In this document: in pieces, positions 1-7,581 of the stretch
How positions within the stretch are numbered: the first letter of the stretch is position 1
Layout: each line of letters begins with the position of its first letter
DNA from: JAENVT01 sp043758005
GTDB lineage: Bacteria; Actinomycetota; Acidimicrobiia; Acidimicrobiales; Ilumatobacteraceae
Direction of reading: 5' to 3'
NCBI GenBank assembly: GCA_043758005.1
Contig: JAYVOI010000351.1
Location: forward strand, 1-16,186
DNA: 16,186 bases
Made by a program: the position numbers and the translations under genes
The notes under the pieces: generated by a model
What the model was told of the DNA's origin: nothing
The model's database searches: none
The model's input: the letters and a program-made list of their open reading frames with translations, nothing else

Positions 1-158
1 CCGATGTCGAGGTAGTAGAGGCCGACCTCGACTGCGGTGATGACGGCCAGCGCGACCGCAACCTTGATGTAGAAGCTGTTGGGCTTCGTATGGCTGCCGT
101 CGTGACTGGCGTGCTCGGCATGCGCTGACTCTGTGCCTGGGTGGTCGATGGCAGTCAT
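1..158 (-). CDS. Cytochrome c oxidase subunit IV-like small membrane protein (C-terminus cut by window edge)
   Basis: The visible 52 codons begin at an ATG at 158. They encode a polar, His-rich N-terminal tail (about residues 6-25, with five His) and then a hydrophobic segment from about residue 29 (FYIKVAVALAVITAVEVGLY). This is the pattern of the prokaryotic cytochrome c oxidase subunit IV family, a small membrane subunit of the aa3/caa3 complex without cofactors. It is the last visible gene of the oxidase operon and starts 10 nt after the ctaE stop, so it is very probably co-transcribed and its product assembled with CtaC, CtaD and CtaE. The family call rests on position and the first helix only, because the rest is outside the window. 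Confidence 0.75.
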   Translation of the reverse strand, partial: MTAIDHPGTESAHAEHASHDGSHTKPNSFYIKVAVALAVITAVEVGLYYLDI

Positions 159-168
159 GGTGCGGACC

Positions 169-816
169 TCATGCCGGGATCAGGTAGACGAGGGTGAAGA
201 TCACGATCCAGACGATGTCGACGAAGTGCCAGTAGAGGCCGATGAGCTCGACCACTTCGGCCTTGTCGCCGGGCACCTTGCTGCGTGACACGATGCCGAC
301 GAGTGACATCAACATGATGATGCCGACCGTCACGTGGATGCCGTGGAAGCCGGTGAGGGTGAAGAAGCTCGAGCTGAACAAGCTGGTCGTGAAGCCGACA
401 CCCTCGTGGTAGAAGGAGGTGAACTCGTACACCTGCGCACCAACGAACGTGGAGCCGAGCAGAGCAGTCACCGAGAGCCACACACACGTCAGGCGATCAT
501 CGCGTTGCTGCGCGGCGCTGACGGCCAGCACCATGGTGAGAGAGCTCATCAACAACACGAAACTTGACACCGATGTCAGCGGGATGTCCCACAGCTGGGC
601 AGGGCCCGGCGAGCCGGTGTGCCGGCCTCGGTACAGCATGTACGTGGAGATGAGCCCGCCGAACAGCAAGCACTCGCTGCCGAGGAACAACCACATCGCC
701 AGCTTGTTGTTGCTGAGCCCGGTGGACGTGACCATGTGACTGTGATCATCGCCGGCGTGATCGTCGGCGACGTGGTCGTCAGCGGCAGGAGTTTGTACCA
801 GGGTTGCCTCAGACAT
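169..816 (-). CDS. ctaE: Cytochrome c oxidase subunit III (CtaE)
   Basis: Integral membrane subunit III of the heme-copper oxidase; it binds no redox metal but stabilises the subunit I core and its proton uptake. The 215-residue protein has the family signatures GFHGIHV (156-162) and YWHFVD (195-200), and a C-terminal helix ending LVYLIPA. About five helices are visible, as in short bacterial subunit III proteins. I chose the ATG at 816 because it overlaps the ctaD stop by 8 nt, typical of translational coupling; the open frame continues 63 nt further upstream inside ctaD, but that part is not family-like. The tail before the first helix is odd: it has three DDH triplets spaced exactly five residues apart (13-15, 18-20, 23-25) plus H27, a possible metal-binding stretch. 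Confidence 0.95.
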   Translation of the reverse strand: MSEATLVQTPAADDHVADDHAGDDHSHMVTSTGLSNNKLAMWLFLGSECLLFGGLISTYMLYRGRHTGSPGPAQLWDIPLTSVSSFVLLMSSLTMVLAVSAAQQRDDRLTCVWLSVTALLGSTFVGAQVYEFTSFYHEGVGFTTSLFSSSFFTLTGFHGIHVTVGIIMLMSLVGIVSRSKVPGDKAEVVELIGLYWHFVDIVWIVIFTLVYLIPA

Positions 817-2818
817 TGGCAAGCTCCTTGGTCGCTTCTCCACCTTGTGCCGGCGGGTCGTAGTCGCCGTCGTCGGCAACGGAGGGCTCGAGCGACCATG
901 CGTAGATCCCCATCAACAGGATCGCACCGCCGATGACGGTCAACACCTTGGAGTAGATGATGCCGTAGGCCATGATCGGCAGGGCGATGGCAACAACCAT
1001 TGGCCAGTACGACGGCGACGGCATGTGAATGTGCTTGTCGGCATTGGCCTGTTGCTCGGCGTGCAGTTCTTCGGCCGTGCGCAACTTCACCAGGCGAGGT
1101 CCGGTATCGGTGTCGACCTCTTCGTATTTCATGTGGAAGTACTCGTCGAGAGCGTGCACATGCGGGATGACGTCGAAGTTGTGGACCTTAGGCGGGCTGT
1201 CGGTGAGCCATTCGAGGCTGCGCGCATCCCACGGGTCGAGCGGTGCCTTTGCACCCTTTCGTGTGGTATGCCAGACATTGACGAGGAACAGGAAAATGCC
1301 TACGGCCAAGATGTATGAACCGGCCGTGGCCACCGTGTTCCAGAAGTGCAAGTTGAAGAAACCCTCGCCGGTGAGCTTCTCGGGGTACACGACCATACGG
1401 CGCGGTTGACCTTGCAGTCCGAGGATGTGCATCGGGCCGAACGTCAGGTTCATGCCGATCACGACGAGCCAGAAGTTCCACTTGCCCAACGCCTCACTGA
1501 GCATCTTCCCGAAGATCTTCGGCCACCAGTAGTAGAAGCCGGCGAAGATCCCGAACACTGCACCGCCGAACAACACGTAATGGAAATGGGCGACGATGTA
1601 GTAGGTGTCGGTCTGTTGCGTATCACTGGGCGACACCGAGTGGGTCACGCCCGAGAGGCCACCGATCGTGAACTCGACGATGAGGCCGATGGCAAACAGC
1701 ATGGCCGTGGTGAAGTGCAACTTGCCGCCCCACATCGTCAGCGTCCAGTTGACGATCTTCACGCCGGTCGGGATGGCGATCAACATCGTGCTGACCGAGA
1801 ACACCGCAACGCTGACCGGGCCAAGACCGCTTGCGAACATGTGGTGGGCCCACACGCCCCAGCCGATGAACCCGATTGCCGCGCCGGAGAAGACCACGAA
1901 TTTGTACCCGAAGAGCGGTTTGCGGCTGAACACCGGCAGCACTTCGCTGACGATACCGAAGCTGGGCAAGATGAGAATGTAGACCTCCGGATGCCCGAAG
2001 ATCCAAAACAGGTGTTGCCAGAGCAACGGGTCGGCGCCCGCGTCGACGTTGAAGAACTGGGCACCGAAGACGCGCTGGAACATCAGCAGGAACAGCGCCA
2101 CGGTGATGACCGGGATCGCGAAGACCAGCAGGAACTGCACGACCAGGATCATCCAGGTGAAGATCGGCATCTTCATCAGGCTCATGCCGGGGGCACGCAT
2201 GTTGAGCACGGTGACGATCAGGTTGAGGGCGCCGGTCAGTGAGGCGATTCCGGTGATCTGCAACCCGAGTGACCAGAAGTCGACGCCGTGGGTCGGGGAG
2301 AACAACGCATTGGCGTTGGGCTGGTACATGAACCACCCGCCGTCGGCCGCGCCGCCGAGGAACCACGAGGTGTTCAAGAAGATGCCACCGAACAAGAAGC
2401 ACCAGAAGCCGAAGGCGTTGAGGCGTGGGAAGGCGACGTCACGGGCACCGATCTGCAACGGGACGAAGTAGTTGGCCCACGCCGCAGCCATCGGCATCAC
2501 GAACAGGAAGATCATGGTCGTAGCGTGCATCGTGAACATCTGGTTGTAGAGGCTGGCGCTGAGCACGGTGTTGTCGGGTGCCGCCAACTGGGTACGGATC
2601 AACAGCGCCTCGACACCACCGACCAGGAAGAAGAACATCGCCGAGACGCCGTACATGATGCCGAGCTTCTTGTGGTCGACGGTGAACAGCCACGAGCGCC
2701 AGCCGGTGGTGGTGACTGGCCTGCGGAACACGCCGTACGCCGACGACGGGGTGACGAATTGCGGTGCGTCGCCGCCGGCCAGGGCGGGGACGGTGGAGGG
2801 TCGTTCGATGATTGCCAT
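809..2818 (-). CDS. ctaD: Cytochrome c oxidase subunit I (CtaD), complete A1-type catalytic subunit
   Basis: Catalytic subunit of the terminal oxidase: reduces O2 to water at the heme a3-CuB site and pumps protons across the membrane. All ligands are present: His98 and His413 for low-spin heme a, His411 for heme a3, His276/His325/His326 for CuB, and Tyr280 for the His-Tyr crosslink. Proton-channel residues also match the A1 type: Asp127 in GARDVAFPRLN, Glu278 in GHPEVY and Lys354 in TGVKIVNW. At 669 residues it is longer than the usual ~550. The extra ~110 C-terminal residues include a soluble stretch and two hydrophobic segments (about 604-622 and 624-642). An AAGGAA ribosome-binding site precedes the ATG. 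It lies 12 nt after ctaC and overlaps ctaE, so the subunits are made from one mRNA. Confidence 0.98.
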   Translation of the reverse strand: MAIIERPSTVPALAGGDAPQFVTPSSAYGVFRRPVTTTGWRSWLFTVDHKKLGIMYGVSAMFFFLVGGVEALLIRTQLAAPDNTVLSASLYNQMFTMHATTMIFLFVMPMAAAWANYFVPLQIGARDVAFPRLNAFGFWCFLFGGIFLNTSWFLGGAADGGWFMYQPNANALFSPTHGVDFWSLGLQITGIASLTGALNLIVTVLNMRAPGMSLMKMPIFTWMILVVQFLLVFAIPVITVALFLLMFQRVFGAQFFNVDAGADPLLWQHLFWIFGHPEVYILILPSFGIVSEVLPVFSRKPLFGYKFVVFSGAAIGFIGWGVWAHHMFASGLGPVSVAVFSVSTMLIAIPTGVKIVNWTLTMWGGKLHFTTAMLFAIGLIVEFTIGGLSGVTHSVSPSDTQQTDTYYIVAHFHYVLFGGAVFGIFAGFYYWWPKIFGKMLSEALGKWNFWLVVIGMNLTFGPMHILGLQGQPRRMVVYPEKLTGEGFFNLHFWNTVATAGSYILAVGIFLFLVNVWHTTRKGAKAPLDPWDARSLEWLTDSPPKVHNFDVIPHVHALDEYFHMKYEEVDTDTGPRLVKLRTAEELHAEQQANADKHIHMPSPSYWPMVVAIALPIMAYGIIYSKVLTVIGGAILLMGIYAWSLEPSVADDGDYDPPAQGGEATKELANV

Positions 2819-2830
2819 CTGGGATCTTCC

Positions 2831-4081
2831 TTACTTCCGCTCGAGCAGGTAGGCCACGATCTGGTCGATCTGGTCGTCGGTCAGGTTGAGATTGGGCATG
2901 CCGCGGTACTTGCCACCGTTCTGGGTCTTCTGCTCTTCACTGGAGTACATCGGCTTCTTCGCCGGGGCATTGCGGATCCACTCCCGCAAATCGGCTTCGT
3001 TGAAGCACTCCGGGGTCACGCCCTTCAGGTACAGCGCGCCGAACGCTTCCGGGCTGGCGTCGTGCAACGTCTTGCGGCAGGCATCGGTCAGCAGATCCCA
3101 GGTCGCCCCGGCGAACGTGGTGCGCGACATCAGGTGCGTCAGGTTTGGTGCGTTCCCGGCCACGACGTACAGGTCGGGGAAGGCGATGATCGGCTTCTCG
3201 GAGTTCGTGCCGTCGGCGTTCTCCTCCATCAAGCCGTTGTCCTGGTGGCACCGCGAGCACTGGGTGCGGAACGTGTCTTCACCCTGCAGCGCCAAGGCGT
3301 CGGTCGGCTTTGCGGCGGGCTTGAGCTGGTTGGCGACCCAGGTACCGAAGTCGGCGCTGGTGAGCCCGACCGCGTCCATTCGCATCCGGGCGTGGCTGAG
3401 CCCGCAGAACTCGGTGCACTGACCCGCGTAGATGCCCGGATGGTCGGCTTCCATGCGCAGCGGATGGATTCGACCGGGCACGGCATCGCGCTTGCCGTTG
3501 AGCTTCGGGATCCAATACGAGTGGATGACGTCGTTGCTGGTGATGCGCAGCAGCACGTGGGTCTTGACCGGCAGCACGAGCTCGCCACTGGTGACGAGTG
3601 GCTCGGCGATGTCGACGTCGCCGCACTTCTGCACGGGGTACTCGTACTCCCACCACCACTGCTGGCCGGTCACGTTGACGACGCATTGCGTGTCGCTGCT
3701 CTTGGCGAGGGAGAAGACGGTGCTGACCGTCGGGATGCCGACACCGATCAGGATCACCGCGGGGATGATCGTGAGGAAGATCTCCAAGGCAGGCTTGCCA
3801 TGGGTCTGCTCGGGCATCTCCTGGCCACGATCACGGAAGCGGATGACCACGAAGAGCAGGACCCCGAACACGATGGCGCCGACGATCCCGGCGACGATGA
3901 ACACCGGCAGCTGCAGGTTCTGGATCTTCTGAGCGTTCTCACCGGCCGGCTGGAACGTGTCTTGCGGGGCATTGCGGGCACAGCCGCCGAGAAGCCCCGC
4001 CGCAGCGATGACGGCCAGGCCCACGACCGATCGCTGTTTCACATTTCGCACCGTACTCACTGGCTGGTCGACTCCGCTCAT
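2831..4081 (-). CDS. ctaC: Cytochrome c oxidase subunit II with C-terminal cytochrome c domain (caa3-type CtaC)
   Basis: Accepts electrons at the outer membrane face and passes them through CuA to subunit I. The 416-residue protein has a lipobox LGGC with Cys34 as probable lipid anchor, two membrane helices (about 58-80 and 101-123), the aromatic patch QQWWWEYEY (140-148), and a full CuA set: His187, Cys222, Glu224, Cys226, His230, Met233. A heme c motif CSRCH (275-279) follows, and Met395 in YRGMPNLNL is the likely axial ligand. The fusion makes this a caa3-type oxidase with built-in cytochrome c. The gap from CSRCH to Met395 is long for a single class I cytochrome c and contains two extra cysteines (335, 359), suggesting an insertion. 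The ATG lies 3 nt after the preceding stop. Confidence 0.96.
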   Translation of the reverse strand: MSGVDQPVSTVRNVKQRSVVGLAVIAAAGLLGGCARNAPQDTFQPAGENAQKIQNLQLPVFIVAGIVGAIVFGVLLFVVIRFRDRGQEMPEQTHGKPALEIFLTIIPAVILIGVGIPTVSTVFSLAKSSDTQCVVNVTGQQWWWEYEYPVQKCGDVDIAEPLVTSGELVLPVKTHVLLRITSNDVIHSYWIPKLNGKRDAVPGRIHPLRMEADHPGIYAGQCTEFCGLSHARMRMDAVGLTSADFGTWVANQLKPAAKPTDALALQGEDTFRTQCSRCHQDNGLMEENADGTNSEKPIIAFPDLYVVAGNAPNLTHLMSRTTFAGATWDLLTDACRKTLHDASPEAFGALYLKGVTPECFNEADLREWIRNAPAKKPMYSSEEQKTQNGGKYRGMPNLNLTDDQIDQIVAYLLERK

Positions 4082-4084
4082 CTC

Positions 4085-5248
4085 TCAGGGAACCTTGATC
4101 TCGATCTCGGCGCCGTCGACACCAGGCACGGTGAACGAGTACGGCTGCGAGCTGGCGATCGATGGCTTGGGCAACACGAACGACAGGAACTGGCTGCCGT
4201 CCTTCTGACGAACCAAGGTCGTGCAGGCCTTCGGACGAGTCTTGACCGCAGTGCCGTTGACGTCGGTCTCGAACTCGCCCATGTTGACGGTGAGCCGCCG
4301 CTTGACGGTGTCGCGGTTCTTGAAGATCACGTTGACGACGTTGCCCCGCGACACGGTCAGCGGATTCTGATTGCCTGGCAGTGCGAGCTCGTGGGCAGTG
4401 AGCTTGCCGCCTTCCAGCGTGACGGTGATCCCGATGCTGGCCTTCGAGGCCACGGCCTGCGAGCCCTTCTCGTCGATCTCCTTCTGGTCTCCCGAGCCCT
4501 CCTCGGCCAACGCGCATGCCGCACCGTTGTCGGACTGCGTGGTCGGATGGGGGTCGATCGTGCGTTGCCCGTCGACAGCCATCACGGCTCCGGTGCTGAC
4601 CAGACCGAGCACGGCGATGGTGCACACACCGGTGACCACACCCTTGTGCAGGCTCGGCCTCGACGCGAACAAGAAGCCACCGAACAGCACCAGAGCGCCG
4701 GCCACGATGAAGACGACCGGGCCGCCACTCTTGTCGATCCACAACATGATGCGCGAGAACGAGTAGATCACCGCGGCGAGGCCCGCGGCGGCCAGCACCG
4801 GGAACTCGATGGGGTGGAGCATTCGCTTGCGCAGGCCGGCGTTGTAGGCCGGGTCAGCAGACGCTCGCTCGCTCCAGCCGTGGACCATCCACTCGACTGC
4901 CGAGCACAGCAGCAGTGCAATCCCGGCCTTGAACACGATGGGCTTGGAGACCGCGCCAACGGCAATGGCGCCGACCGCGACCGCTGTGAGTGCCGGCCAC
5001 ATGCTGCGCTCGGCGGGCGGCTGCGCAGCGGGTGACCTCGTCGTGGCGTTGTCGGACATCGCCGACACGTTGCCGTCCTGGGCGTAGTAGTTGACGCCGA
5101 ACAGCAGCGCGAACGCCAGCGCCGCACTCAGCAGGCCGAGCACGCCGAGCCAACCGTCGGCGCCCCCCTTGGAGATGCCGAAGACCACGGCGGCAACGAT
5201 CGACAAGACCGTCGCCCCGAGGAACAGTTTGGATCCAGTGGTGAACAT
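4085..5248 (-). CDS. Unknown seven-helix membrane protein with exported beta-rich (possibly cupredoxin-like) C-terminal domain
   Basis: I do not recognise a named family. The 387-residue protein shows hydrophobic segments at about 9-25, 33-52, 86-104, 105-122, 148-168, 177-195 and 203-224. A ~45-residue polar linker with Cys245 follows, then a beta-rich domain from about 270 to the end. Alternating strands, an exposed-loop pattern (VSRGNVVNVIFKN, 299-311) and the closing strand EIEIKVP resemble a cupredoxin fold. However, the classic His-Cys-His-Met copper set is absent; only Cys342 and Met323 stand out, and Cys245-Cys342 could form a disulfide. The gene lies between the subunit III-like gene and ctaC, with gaps of 13 and 3 nt and a GAGGGG ribosome-binding site, so a role in oxidase assembly, copper delivery or as an accessory subunit is likely. 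This role is inferred from context only. Confidence 0.7.
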   Translation of the reverse strand: MFTTGSKLFLGATVLSIVAAVVFGISKGGADGWLGVLGLLSAALAFALLFGVNYYAQDGNVSAMSDNATTRSPAAQPPAERSMWPALTAVAVGAIAVGAVSKPIVFKAGIALLLCSAVEWMVHGWSERASADPAYNAGLRKRMLHPIEFPVLAAAGLAAVIYSFSRIMLWIDKSGGPVVFIVAGALVLFGGFLFASRPSLHKGVVTGVCTIAVLGLVSTGAVMAVDGQRTIDPHPTTQSDNGAACALAEEGSGDQKEIDEKGSQAVASKASIGITVTLEGGKLTAHELALPGNQNPLTVSRGNVVNVIFKNRDTVKRRLTVNMGEFETDVNGTAVKTRPKACTTLVRQKDGSQFLSFVLPKPSIASSQPYSFTVPGVDGAEIEIKVP

Positions 5249-5261
5249 TCGTGCCCCTCGC

Positions 5262-5852
5262 CTACTTCGTCACGTACACCACGAACCACAGCGCGAAGAA
5301 CACCGCGCCGAGGAAGTACCAATACAACGCATGGGCCGAGACGATCTCCCGATCCGCCGTTCGACCGCCCATGTACCGAAATGCAGTGATCGCGCTGAAC
5401 CCGATCCCGATGATCATCAGGGCGACGAACGTGCCGGTGATCGCGTAGAACATCGAGTTGAACCCGGTGGGCTCCGTGCCGCCGACGGGCAGCTTCATCC
5501 GTGCGTAGATGTACGCCTGCGCGTTGATCACGGCCAGCCCGATGATGCCGACCAGGCTCAGGGCCATCACCGTGTGGCTGCGGGCATCGCGCCGCGCCGC
5601 GTAGACGGCCCACTGGGCGAACACGAAGATCGGGAGGAACGCCAGCAGCATCGTGTTGACCGGCACCATCGGCACCTTGATGCCCTTGGGGACCCAGCGC
5701 CCACCGACGACGTCGAGCGCGTCGGTGCGGAAGCGCATCCACAACGCCAACATCGCGCCGACGAGTGAGCCGGCGGCGACACAACCGAGCGCGGTGCCGA
5801 CGAACATCTGCCGTCGTGGGGCAGGTGCGGCAGCGGATGGCAGAGCGAGCAT
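5262..5852 (-). CDS. Divergent cytochrome c oxidase subunit III-like membrane protein
   Basis: A 196-residue protein with five likely helices (about 16-38, 65-86, 95-118, 130-155, 172-194), matching the length and layout of short bacterial subunit III proteins. Its last helix, YWYFLGAVFFALWFVVYV (177-194), aligns with YWHFVDIVWIVIFTLVYL of the bona fide CtaE, but His and Asp become Tyr and Gly. The GFHGIHV signature is replaced by a FNSMFYA-type sequence (131-137). I chose the ATG at 5852 because it forms TGATG with the stop of the preceding subunit I-like gene, a coupled start; the open frame extends upstream but there it is a shadow of that gene. The 1-nt overlap suggests the two products pair, as subunits I and III do. 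Annotation pipelines would probably call it heme-copper oxidase subunit III. Confidence 0.8.
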   Translation of the reverse strand: MLALPSAAAPAPRRQMFVGTALGCVAAGSLVGAMLALWMRFRTDALDVVGGRWVPKGIKVPMVPVNTMLLAFLPIFVFAQWAVYAARRDARSHTVMALSLVGIIGLAVINAQAYIYARMKLPVGGTEPTGFNSMFYAITGTFVALMIIGIGFSAITAFRYMGGRTADREIVSAHALYWYFLGAVFFALWFVVYVTK

Positions 5853-7459
5853 CAGCGGTCTCTCCGTGGCTTCAGGTCGAGCAGGGGTTCGGCGGACGCA
5901 ACGGCGTGCACGTCGGCGAAGTTGGCGAAGGGCGCAGGCGACGACGTGGCCCACTCCAGCGTCTGGCCGTCCCACGGGTCGTCACCGGCGTGAGCGCCCT
6001 TGGTGAACGACCGCAGCGCCAACCCGGCGAAGGCCAGCACGGTGACGAACATCAGCACGTGACCGGCGGCGGACAACCCGTTCCACAGGTTCTGCGGGCC
6101 CGAGTAGTCGAACTCGGTGACGTTGCCGGGTTGCTTGGCGAAGCCGGCGATCAGGTACGGCAGCGACGCCAGCACGGTGGCGATGAAGCCGAGTGCGGCA
6201 AGTGGCAGCACCTGCTTGTCGGGGAGGACCCGGCCCCACAGCTTCGGGCCCCAATAGGTGATCGCGCCGAGCGCACTCAGCACTGAGCCGTAGACCACGT
6301 AGAGCCATGCGCCCTCTTCGAACACCGTGCCGGCGAGTTGGGCGTCGCCGATGTTGTAGATCGCGTTGGCGATGATCCCGACGAAGACCATCAGCGCGCC
6401 GAGCAGACCGAACACCAGCGGTGCCGTGATCCGCTGTCGGCCACTGCGCAGGGCGAGTGCCCCGAGGGCGATGACGATGAAACCACCGAGCACCGGCAAC
6501 AGGTTGAACAGCGCGTACGGAACGACCTCGCTGAGCCAGTTGCCGAGCGCCATGTGGCTGACGTTGCGGGCAACGGCCGCCGGTTGTTGCAGCAGCCCGC
6601 CCAATGCCGCGGTGAGCCCCACCATCGCGATTCCTGTGAAGATCACGCCACGCATTGCCAGCTTGCGGCCACTGGCGACGGCGATGACCTCGGCGGCGAA
6701 CCCGAACACCGGCACGGCGTAGACGAACGTGGCCGGCTGGGTGAAGCCGAAGCTGATCCAACTGTCGATCGCCTTGTTCCCGCCGAAACCGACGCGGGTG
6801 TACCGATAGTCGATGTAGTTGTAGATCAGCGCGCCGATCACGGCCGGGAGCAGCACCAGCAGGCCGAGAGCGCCGACTAACGCCGACCACGAAAACACCG
6901 GGACACGACGCATGTTCATGCCGGGGGCGCGCGTGGTCAGCACGCTGGTCGCCAAGGAAGTGGCAGCGGCCAGCAGGCCGAGCAGCACGACGATGTGGCT
7001 GACCAGGAACAGCCCGACGAACTTGGAGTCGCCGCCGCCGGGGCCTCCGTTGGCGGCGATCGAGATGATCACCAGGACGGCGCCGACGAACCACGTCCAG
7101 AACCCGGCTGTCGCCAGTCGTGGAAAGGTCAACGAGCGAGCGCCCAGTTGCAGGGGGACCACGGCAATGGCGATGCCCAGCACCAGGGGAACCAGCACCA
7201 CGAAGGTCAGCGCGATCCGGTAGAGGGAGAACAGCTGCGGCACTGCGTTGATGTCGAGCATCGCCCCCTGGGCATCGATACGTTCGATGCCGAGCAGCGC
7301 TGCCACAACGATCACGCCGAGCAGGGCAACGAGCGAGACGCCGATGAACAACCGACCGATGCGCTTGTGGTCCGTTGTCGTCAACCAATCGCCCACCGAC
7401 GCCAAGCGGGCGCCCGGCGACGTTGCCGCGCCTGTTGCGTGCGTATCGATGGTGGTCAT
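5852..7459 (-). CDS. Heme-copper oxidase subunit I-like protein lacking all heme and copper ligands (pseudo-oxidase)
   Basis: First gene of the oxidase operon, 535 residues, no frame disruption. It is clearly homologous to subunit I. It shares with the CtaD of this window the entry motif DHKRIG (30-35), VPLQLGAR (101-108), TFPRL (111-115), TRAPGM (176-181), WGPKLWG (403-409) and a C-terminal DPWDGQTLEWA (494-504). Yet every cofactor position is changed. By alignment, heme a His98 becomes Tyr80 and His413 becomes Trp385; heme a3 His411 becomes Gly383; CuB His276 becomes Gln241 and His325/His326 become Gln291/Gln292; the crosslinking Tyr280 becomes Phe245; channel residues Asp127 and Glu278 become Ser109 and Ala243. 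It cannot be a normal oxidase. About twelve helices remain, so a structural, assembly or regulatory role beside the true oxidase is the best inference. Confidence 0.88.
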   Translation of the reverse strand: MTTIDTHATGAATSPGARLASVGDWLTTTDHKRIGRLFIGVSLVALLGVIVVAALLGIERIDAQGAMLDINAVPQLFSLYRIALTFVVLVPLVLGIAIAVVPLQLGARSLTFPRLATAGFWTWFVGAVLVIISIAANGGPGGGDSKFVGLFLVSHIVVLLGLLAAATSLATSVLTTRAPGMNMRRVPVFSWSALVGALGLLVLLPAVIGALIYNYIDYRYTRVGFGGNKAIDSWISFGFTQPATFVYAVPVFGFAAEVIAVASGRKLAMRGVIFTGIAMVGLTAALGGLLQQPAAVARNVSHMALGNWLSEVVPYALFNLLPVLGGFIVIALGALALRSGRQRITAPLVFGLLGALMVFVGIIANAIYNIGDAQLAGTVFEEGAWLYVVYGSVLSALGAITYWGPKLWGRVLPDKQVLPLAALGFIATVLASLPYLIAGFAKQPGNVTEFDYSGPQNLWNGLSAAGHVLMFVTVLAFAGLALRSFTKGAHAGDDPWDGQTLEWATSSPAPFANFADVHAVASAEPLLDLKPRRDR

Positions 7460-7581
7460 AGGCAGCGAACTCTTTTCGTTTCGGGCGCGCTGGCGCGCAC
7501 CCGATTCAGTGCTCGGTCGGTTACGGACGATTGGGTTACACCTGCGAGATTACCCATAGCGCGGCGCGCGGGCGGAAATCC
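7460..7581 (-). promoter_or_regulatory. Spacer upstream of the oxidase operon with GGTTAC repeats and a GC palindrome
   Basis: This 122-nt gap between the ctaB stop and the first oxidase-operon gene is the only sizeable non-coding region on the minus strand before 7459. On the plus strand it contains GGTTAC at 7519-7524 and 7534-7539 (period 15), and an inverted, imperfect partner (TTACCCA, 7550-7556) matching TGGGTTA at 7532-7538 in six of seven positions with 11 nt between. A GCGCGC-TG-GCGCGC palindrome lies at 7485-7498. The first gene has AAAAGAG as a possible ribosome-binding site. I cannot assign a convincing -35/-10 pair. The operon promoter and a regulator site may lie here, or the operon may be transcribed through from ctaB. 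Confidence 0.35.

Noticed and set aside
817..879. Upstream in-frame start for ctaE
   Set aside because: The added residues are basic and not family-like and lie wholly inside the ctaD coding end; the ATG at 816 overlapping the ctaD stop is the better start.
2288..5035. A 915-codon open frame on the plus strand
   Set aside because: It runs antisense through ctaD, ctaC and the 7-helix gene, is Arg/His/Asp-rich without domain features, and arises from GC-biased codon use on the true strand.
5852..7459. Reading the ligand-less subunit I as a decayed pseudogene
   Set aside because: The frame is intact over 535 codons, structural motifs are conserved, and it is the first gene of a tightly coupled operon, so loss of function by decay is unlikely.
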